NCBI GenBank assembly: GCA_019239915.1
Contig: JAFAZF010000008.1
Location: forward strand, 1 to 50,814
DNA: 50,814 bases
Reading direction: 5' to 3'
Origin: Sphingomonadaceae bacterium
GTDB lineage: Bacteria; Pseudomonadota; Alphaproteobacteria; Sphingomonadales; Sphingomonadaceae
Positions within the stretch are counted from its first letter, which is position 1, and each line of letters opens with the position of its first letter. Under the pieces are notes generated by a model. It was not told the DNA's origin and searched no databases. It worked only from the letters and a program-made list of their open reading frames with translations. Position numbers and translations under genes: made by a program. This document shows positions 44,567 through 50,814 of the stretch, in pieces.

Positions 44567-45312
44567 AAAAGCTGATCGCGTTCGATCTCGACGGCACGCT
44601 TGCCGAAAGCAAGCAGGCGATCGGCAACGAGATGGCGTTCCTGCTCAAAAGCCTGCTCGACGTCGCGATGGTCTCGGTGATCTCGGGCGGCGACTGGCCG
44701 CAGTTCGAGAAGCAGGTCGTGGAGCAGCTGCCGCATGGGTCGCGGCTCGATCGGCTCTACATCATGCCGACCACGGGATCGAAGCTCTACCAATTTCAGG
44801 CCGGGAGCTGGAGGCAGATCTATGCCGAGAACTTCTCCCCGGAGGAGCATCAGCGCATCCTCGATTCGCTGACCAAGGCGGTGAAGGCCTGCGGCTTCGA
44901 TCACGAGCAGACCTGGGGCGAGCAGATCGAGGATCGCGGCAGCCAGATCACCTTCTCCGCGCTCGGCCAGGAGGCGCCGCTCGACGCCAAGAAGGCGTGG
45001 GACCCCGATATCTCGAAGCGCAAGCAGCTACAGAAGGAGCTCGAGAACGATCTCTCCGATCTTTCGGTCAAGGTCGGCGGCTCGACCTCGATCGACATCA
45101 CGCGCAAGGGCGTCGACAAGGCCTATGCGGTGAAGCGGCTGTGCGAATATGCGACTGTGAAGCCCGAGGAAATATTGTTCATGGGCGACGCCATCTATCC
45201 CGGCGGGAATGACGATCCGGTCCGCGCCGCGGGGATCGATAGCGTGCCGGTGCGCGACGTGCAGGAGACTTGCAGCGTCGTCCGCGGCGTGATCGACTGC
45301 CTCAAGCCGTGA
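44563..45312 (+). CDS. HAD-IIB protein, eukaryotic phosphomannomutase-like
   Basis: A 249-aa HAD protein beginning IAFDLDGTLAESKQAIGNEM, with VISGGDWPQF as motif II, IMPTTGSKLYQF in the cap region, GGSTSIDITRKGVDKAYAVKRL with the conserved Lys, and ILFMGDAIYPGGNDDPVRAAGID as motif IV. The pattern resembles the alpha-phosphomannomutase (PMM) branch more than Cof phosphatases, and such proteins may be mutases or phosphatases. It is the second HAD gene in a row, overlapping the first by ATGA. The 162-nt gap to glpK has no clear terminator. Confidence 0.85.
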   Translation: MKKLIAFDLDGTLAESKQAIGNEMAFLLKSLLDVAMVSVISGGDWPQFEKQVVEQLPHGSRLDRLYIMPTTGSKLYQFQAGSWRQIYAENFSPEEHQRILDSLTKAVKACGFDHEQTWGEQIEDRGSQITFSALGQEAPLDAKKAWDPDISKRKQLQKELENDLSDLSVKVGGSTSIDITRKGVDKAYAVKRLCEYATVKPEEILFMGDAIYPGGNDDPVRAAGIDSVPVRDVQETCSVVRGVIDCLKP

Positions 45313-45474
45313 GCCGTCGTGCGCTCCCGATCATGACCTGAGCCGAAGCCGGCTATCCTCGCTGCCGTTCCGCGCGTAGCGAGCAATCCGGCGTCGGATT
45401 CCGTTCGGATTGGCAAAGTGCACGGCATGTTCCGTGGCAGCGTCCGCGGCGATAAGCCGGGCAACGGGGGAGGC

Positions 45475-46941
45475 ATGGCGGAAAGGATCCTTCTCGCGAT
45501 CGATCAGGGGACGACCTCGACGCGATGCATGGCCTTTGGAGATGACGGCCGTCCGCGCCATGTCGAGGGCCGCGAACTGGCGCAGCATTATCCGCAGCCC
45601 GGCTGGGTTGAGCATGATCCCGAGGACATCTGGCGCGACACGGTGGCGGTGCTCGAGCAGGTGGCCGAAGCCGCGGGCGGCGCGCCCGCCGCGATCGGCC
45701 TCGCCAACCAGCGCGAGACGGTCGTGCTCTGGGATCGCGCGACCGGCACGCCGCTCTACAAGGCGATCGTCTGGCAGGATCGCCGCACCGCGCCGCTCTG
45801 CGCGCGGCTGAAGGCGGACCGCTGCGAGGCGATGGTTCGCGCGCGCACGGGATTGCTGCTCGATCCCTATTTCTCCGGCACCAAGCTGGCATGGCTGCTC
45901 GATCATGTCGCGGACGCTCGCGAACGCGCTGCCCGCGGCGGCCTCGCCTTCGGCACGATCGACAGCTTCCTGCTGTGGCGGCTGACCGGCGGCCGCGTTC
46001 ACGCCACGGATGCGACCAACGCCTCCCGCACGCTGCTCTTCAACATCCACAGCGGCGATTGGGACGACGATCTGCTGACGCTGCTGAACATACCACGCGC
46101 GCTGCTGCCCGAGATACGCGACACGAGCGGGATTTTCGGCGAGACGCGGCTTGGCGGCCGGCCGGTGCCGATCGGCGGCATGGCTGGCGACCAGCAGGCG
46201 GCGCTCGTCGGCCAGGCCTGTTTCCGTCCGGGCGAGGCGAAATCGACCTATGGGACCGGCTGCTTCCTGCTGCTCAACACCGGCGACGAGCCTGTCGCTT
46301 CGAGCAACGGCATGCTGACGACCGTCGCTTACCGTCTTGGCGGCAAGACGACCTATGCGCTCGAGGGCGCGATCTTCGTCGCGGGCGCCGCGGTCAAGTG
46401 GCTGCGCGACGGCTTGGGGATCATCAAGCACGCGGCCGAGACCGAATCCCTTGCCGCAGATCTCGCCGATAATGGCGGCGTCTACATGGTACCCGCCTTC
46501 GTCGGCCTGGGTGCGCCGCACTGGCAGCCGGACGCCCGTGCCGCGATCAGCGGCCTGACCTTCGACGCGGGTCGCGCGCACATCGCGCGCGCCGCGCTCG
46601 AGTCCGTCGCCTACCAGACCGCCGACCTGCTCGACGCGATGAGGGAAGACGGCGCGGGCGCGGCGCAGCGCATCCGGATCGACGGCGGCATGGCGGCAAA
46701 CGGTTGGTTCTGCCAGTTCCTCGCCGACATTGCCGGCGCGCGGATCGAGCGACCCGCCAGTATCGAGAGTACGGCTGCCGGCGCCGCCTTTCTCGCCGGC
46801 ATGGCAGCCGGAGTGTGGGACGGGCCGGACGCGCTCTCGACGGTGTGGCAAGCTGACGGCGCCTTTGCGCCGGATATGCCGCCGAACCTCCGCACGTCGT
46901 TGCGGCAAGGCTGGGACGCAGCGCTCGCCCGTAGCCGCTGA
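45475..46941 (+). CDS. glpK: Glycerol kinase
   Basis: A 488-aa FGGY-family kinase that phosphorylates glycerol to glycerol 3-phosphate. N-terminal LLAIDQGTTSTRCMAF is the ATP-binding phosphate-1 loop; YKAIVWQDRRTA and GTIDSFLLWRLTGG are typical; the C-terminal GLGAPHWQPDARAAISGLT and RIDGGMAANGWFCQFLADI are FGGY signatures. ATG 45475 follows a GGGGGAGG ribosome-binding site. glpF and glpD are not adjacent. It may share regulation with the preceding sugar-phosphate genes or have its own promoter. Confidence 0.94.
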   Translation: MAERILLAIDQGTTSTRCMAFGDDGRPRHVEGRELAQHYPQPGWVEHDPEDIWRDTVAVLEQVAEAAGGAPAAIGLANQRETVVLWDRATGTPLYKAIVWQDRRTAPLCARLKADRCEAMVRARTGLLLDPYFSGTKLAWLLDHVADARERAARGGLAFGTIDSFLLWRLTGGRVHATDATNASRTLLFNIHSGDWDDDLLTLLNIPRALLPEIRDTSGIFGETRLGGRPVPIGGMAGDQQAALVGQACFRPGEAKSTYGTGCFLLLNTGDEPVASSNGMLTTVAYRLGGKTTYALEGAIFVAGAAVKWLRDGLGIIKHAAETESLAADLADNGGVYMVPAFVGLGAPHWQPDARAAISGLTFDAGRAHIARAALESVAYQTADLLDAMREDGAGAAQRIRIDGGMAANGWFCQFLADIAGARIERPASIESTAAGAAFLAGMAAGVWDGPDALSTVWQADGAFAPDMPPNLRTSLRQGWDAALARSR

Positions 46942-47039
46942 TCCGGCCGAGCGGGCATGCGCAGCGTCGCGCCCGCAACCGCCCGAGACCCAAAACCGTA
47001 ACATGCGTTGAGTATCGCAACTGATGTCGGCACTCGACC

Positions 47040-47055
47040 GAACGCTGGAGCGTTC
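47040..47055. repeat. Short perfect inverted repeat between glpK and the XRE gene
   Basis: GAACGCT (47040-47046) and AGCGTTC (47049-47055) are exact reverse complements with two bases between. It could be an operator for the downstream regulator or a weak terminator of glpK; no T-run follows. Confidence 0.35.
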
Positions 47056-47107
47056 AGCCTCGCGCAAGCTTCGGTCGGCCAGATGTCATGGAAGAAAATC
47101 TTGTATC

Positions 47108-47130
47108 GGCCAGCAAGGCTCTTGCTTGCC
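47108..47130 (+). promoter_or_regulatory. Hairpin in the leader of the XRE gene
   Basis: GGCCAGCAAG (47108-47117) pairs with CTTGCTTGCC (47121-47130), 9 of 10 positions, with a three-base loop. It ends 32 nt before the preferred ATG at 47163. It may be an autoregulatory operator or a leader structure. Confidence 0.35.
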
Positions 47131-47162
47131 AGATCGTGCGCGGACGGCGAACGGAGGCGGCG

Positions 47163-47504
47163 ATGAACGGCGATGCGCTTCATATAGTCGGTGCTGACGG
47201 CACGCCGCTCGTCGTGATGACGCTCAGTCGTTTCCTGGCGCTCACCGCGGGCGAGGAGAACGCGGGGGTTGCAGAGCCGATCCGCATTCCCGCCGAGGTC
47301 ACGCATTCGATCGGGGAGCGCGGCATGAGCCCGCTCGAGGCGTGGCGGCGCTATCGCGGCCTGTCGCAGAGCGCGTTGGCCGAGCAATCCGGCGTGCATC
47401 GCGTCACCATCGTGCGCATGGAAGCCGCGGGCGCCGGCGCCGGGCGTCGCGAGAGCCGGGTGAAGCTCGCCGCCGCGCTGTCCGTGCCGGTCGCCTATCT
47501 TTAA
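47163..47504 (+). CDS. XRE-type helix-turn-helix regulator (orphan antitoxin-like)
   Basis: A 113-aa protein. The N-terminal part, HIVGADGTPLVVMTLSRFLAL, resembles the beta-rich dimerisation part of antitoxins. The C-terminal XRE helix-turn-helix is MSPLEAWRRYRGLSQSALAEQSGVHRVTIVRMEAAGAG followed by KLAAALSVPVAYL. No toxin gene lies next to it. GGAGG sits 5 nt before ATG 47163; the ATG at 47088 would add 25 residues over a hairpin and has no ribosome-binding site. Confidence 0.75.
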   Translation: MNGDALHIVGADGTPLVVMTLSRFLALTAGEENAGVAEPIRIPAEVTHSIGERGMSPLEAWRRYRGLSQSALAEQSGVHRVTIVRMEAAGAGAGRRESRVKLAAALSVPVAYL

Positions 47505-47582
47505 GGCGCTTGCCCTGGAAGTCCGTCGCGCTCGGCGTCGGCTTTGAGCGCAAGACGCGGGAAGCACCGGCGCCGCACCACC

Positions 47583-47614
47583 CTATTTCCTCCACGTCTA
47601 AACCGAGGAAATAG
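47583..47614 (+). promoter_or_regulatory. Hairpin containing the ogt ribosome-binding site
   Basis: CTATTTCCTC (47583-47592) is the exact reverse complement of GAGGAAATAG (47605-47614), with a 12-nt loop. The right arm holds the ribosome-binding site GAGGAA, 7 nt before the ogt ATG at 47618. If formed in RNA, the 10-bp stem would block translation initiation. As DNA it could be an operator. Confidence 0.6.
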
Positions 47615-47617
47615 CGC

Positions 47618-48106
47618 ATGACCTATCACTTCAAGATCATATCGTCGCCCGTCGGCGCCCTCACGCTGGTCGCTAGCGAGCAGGGCCTCGCCGCAATCCT
47701 GTGGGAGGGCGACGATCCCGATCGCGTCAAGCTACAACCGCGCGCCGAGGCGGCGGAGCATCCCGTGCTCATCGCAGCCGAACAGCAGCTGTCCGACTAT
47801 TTCGCGGGCCGTCGCCGCAGCTTCGATCTGCCGCTCGATTTCCGCGGCACCGAGTTCCAGCGACGCGTGTGGGCGGAGTTGCTGGAAATACCGTTCGGCG
47901 AGACGCGCAGTTATGGCGCGATCGCGCGCGCGATCGGCCGCCCGGGTGCTTCGCGCGCGGTCGGCGCGGCAAACGGACGCAACCCGATCTCGATCGTCGC
48001 GCCGTGCCATCGTGTGGTCGGCAGCACCGGCGCGCTTACAGGCTTCGCGGGCGGGTTGAAGACGAAGGCCTATCTGCTCGGCCTCGAGGGCAGCGTGATC
48101 GCCTAG
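47618..48106 (+). CDS. ogt: Methylated-DNA-protein cysteine methyltransferase
   Basis: A 162-aa suicide repair protein that takes the alkyl group from O6-alkylguanine. The active site is IVAPCHRVVG with acceptor Cys in PCHRV, preceded by the helix-turn-helix region EIPFGETRSYGAIARAIGRPGASRAVGAANGRNP, which includes the Arg finger and Asn hinge. The N-terminal domain (residues 1-75) is of the Ogt type. Its ribosome-binding site lies in a perfect hairpin. No ada gene is in the window. The 225 bp downstream show no supported gene. Confidence 0.95.
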   Translation: MTYHFKIISSPVGALTLVASEQGLAAILWEGDDPDRVKLQPRAEAAEHPVLIAAEQQLSDYFAGRRRSFDLPLDFRGTEFQRRVWAELLEIPFGETRSYGAIARAIGRPGASRAVGAANGRNPISIVAPCHRVVGSTGALTGFAGGLKTKAYLLGLEGSVIA

Positions 48107-48331
48107 CGCTGGACGGGACTTGTCCGGATACGCGCGCATTTGACGGTACGCCCCTCCACCCTCCAACATGGTCCGACGAACGGCCGAGAAAGACCCCGTG
48201 AGCGAGTTGGTGGCGCATGTGCAAGGGCGTGATGAGCGCTCCGTAGGCTCACTACTGTGGGCTGACTCCGTTGATGCAAGCTCTTCGGCAGAACATCGGG
48301 CCGTGCAACACGATATGTTGGGCTCTCGCTA

Positions 48332-49396
48332 TCATCCTGCTGCTCTGTCAATGACGCTGAGCAGCTTCAGGAACTCTATCTCTTCTTCGTCGTGCGGGAC
48401 GCCATCCGCGTCGAAGACATCGTGAAACCACACGTCCTTTGCCGCGAGGTTCGGGTTCTCCCATTTGTCCCAGGGGAGGTGCGTCTGCGTCTTGCCGCGT
48501 ACCAATCCCCAGCAGAAGGTGCCGACTTCATGCTCCTTCGCGGCAGGGAGGATTGCCTGAAAGGTGCTGCCCGCCGGCCGCGCCATATACTCCGTGCACA
48601 TCAAAGGGCGGCCGAACGTCTTCAGCCACTTGATCCGTTGGACAAAATCTTCCGCAACGCCGTAATTGTGGAACGAGATCACGTCCGAATTGCCGGTCTG
48701 CGCGCGCTGGATCGGGCTCAGCAGGTCGGGCGCGGACCAGTCACCGAGCCAGATGCCGCTGGTGAGCGGCTGGATCGGATCGACCGCGCGCGCCCAGGCG
48801 AACGCCGCTACGAGCAGTGGTACGACCAGATCGGCTTTTGCCTTCAACGCGGCGGGGTCGCACAATGCTACTTCAGGTCCGTTGTCCGGCTCGTTCCAGA
48901 TGTCCCACGTGAGCACGCGAGGATCACGACCGAAGCGCGCCACGACACCCTTTACATAGGCTTCCAGGCGATCATGCTCGGCCCGGTTCTTGAGCACGGG
49001 AACACCGGGCGACTGGACCCAGCCTGAATTGTGGACACCCCGACGCGGCTGCGGTTGAGGGCCAAGCTTGGGCTCGGGATGCCAGCAGGAATCGAACAGG
49101 ACGAGCATAACGCCGATGCCGTGGCGATCGGCGACGGCAAGGAAGCGATCGATACGATCGAGAAAGCCGGCGCTATCCTCGAGCCAGAGCAGATCGTGCA
49201 GATACACGCGTGCCGCATTCATGCCGACCGAGGCGGCAAGCGCCAGCTCGCGATCGATGGTGGCGAGATCGAAAGTGGTCGCTTGCCACATCTCGAGTTG
49301 GTTGATCGCGGTAGAGGGTGTGAAGTTGCAACCGACGAGCCATGGCTGGCTCGCAAACCACGCGCGCGCCCGCTCGGGCGTCCACCGCTCGATCAT
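48332..49396 (-). CDS. GH5-like (cellulase-family) glycoside hydrolase, no signal peptide
   Basis: A 354-aa (beta/alpha)8-barrel glycosidase of clan GH-A. The acid/base Glu is E169 in LTWDIWNEPDNGP and the nucleophile is probably E269 in LMCTEYMARP. NFTPSTAINQLEMWQATTFD near the N-terminus and FCWGLVRGKTQTHLPW near the end are typical of relatives annotated as cellulase or 1,4-beta-xylanase. There is no signal peptide, so action on imported oligosaccharide or on a lipid-linked intermediate is more likely than on polymer outside the cell. It is transcribed towards ogt and lies downstream of the glf gene, separated by 170 nt. Confidence 0.85.
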   Translation of the reverse strand: MIERWTPERARAWFASQPWLVGCNFTPSTAINQLEMWQATTFDLATIDRELALAASVGMNAARVYLHDLLWLEDSAGFLDRIDRFLAVADRHGIGVMLVLFDSCWHPEPKLGPQPQPRRGVHNSGWVQSPGVPVLKNRAEHDRLEAYVKGVVARFGRDPRVLTWDIWNEPDNGPEVALCDPAALKAKADLVVPLLVAAFAWARAVDPIQPLTSGIWLGDWSAPDLLSPIQRAQTGNSDVISFHNYGVAEDFVQRIKWLKTFGRPLMCTEYMARPAGSTFQAILPAAKEHEVGTFCWGLVRGKTQTHLPWDKWENPNLAAKDVWFHDVFDADGVPHDEEEIEFLKLLSVIDRAAG

Positions 49397-49566
49397 CCCG
49401 CCTACTCCGCCGAAGCCTTACTCTGCTCAGCTGCGGAACCCCCGCTCCGCGCTTACGCTGATACAGATCAAGGGCTCGGCGGACAAGACGACTGGTTTCT
49501 TTACTGTGAGTAACTGTGCCAACGAGACGGTCGGCTCGTCGCGTCTCCTCGCGATAGATCGATGGT

Positions 49567-50814
<1,248 letters not shown>

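Noticed and set aside
48107-48331. Short open frame between ogt and the GH5-like gene (48168-48425)
   Set aside because: It runs into the coding region of the minus-strand gene, has no ribosome-binding site and resembles nothing known.

Overview
The window looks like chromosomal DNA of a sphingomonad-type alphaproteobacterium (Sphingomonas or a close relative). The inference rests on high G+C, the protein families present (RcdA/DUF1465, DUF2794, OxyR-AhpC-AhpD, a fused transaldolase/phosphoglucose isomerase, an HprK-related kinase cassette) and dispersed hairpin repeats of the CCGTTCGTCCTGAGC type. No rRNA, tRNA or CRISPR array was seen.

Layout. 1-1407: right-hand part of an IS91-family element, its left end outside the window. 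1.5-7.6 kb: a small membrane protein, a B12-binding radical SAM enzyme, a small heat-shock protein with a clear terminator, RcdA-like, PhhB, and a large GGDEF/EAL protein. 7.6-14.1 kb: an aldose epimerase, an exported UbiC-like protein, an overlapping minus-strand group (UDG-like, lytic transglycosylase, MoaB), then ETF-ubiquinone oxidoreductase behind a perfect 20-bp palindrome. 14.3-22.2 kb: LplT-like MFS transporter, pgsA-moaD-moaE, an AraC regulator with a VOC protein, divergent oxyR / ahpC-ahpD, and serine acetyltransferase with DUF2794. 22.2-26.2 kb: a multi-pass membrane protein and phoR-phoU-phoB with no pst transporter genes.

26.2-29.0 kb: a Tat-exported small protein followed by a tightly overlapping three-gene cassette (PqqD-like protein, HprK-related kinase, nucleotidyltransferase). 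This matches an uncharacterised system that I recall as 'HPr-rel-A' and is the best candidate here for undescribed biology. 29.1-33.8 kb: gph, then glmU and glmS with a ribbon-helix-helix/PIN toxin-antitoxin pair wedged between them. The pair's palindromic operator spans both the glmU stop codon and the antitoxin start codon.

33.9-46.9 kb: a GH130 glycosidase with a small hydrophilic protein, then a sugar-phosphate block on the plus strand: rpiA, tkt, tal-pgi fusion, gnd, zwf, two HAD phosphatases and glpK, with several 4-bp overlaps. Together these cover the oxidative and non-oxidative pentose phosphate pathway and the entry to Entner-Doudoroff metabolism. 47-50.8 kb: an XRE-type regulator, ogt with its ribosome-binding site inside a perfect hairpin, a GH5-like glycosidase, and UDP-galactopyranose mutase whose frame runs open off the right edge as if fused to a glycosyltransferase.

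Five paired or nested inverted-repeat sites lie between genes. Within the commonest family the arms differ by compensatory base changes, so the hairpin itself appears to be conserved.
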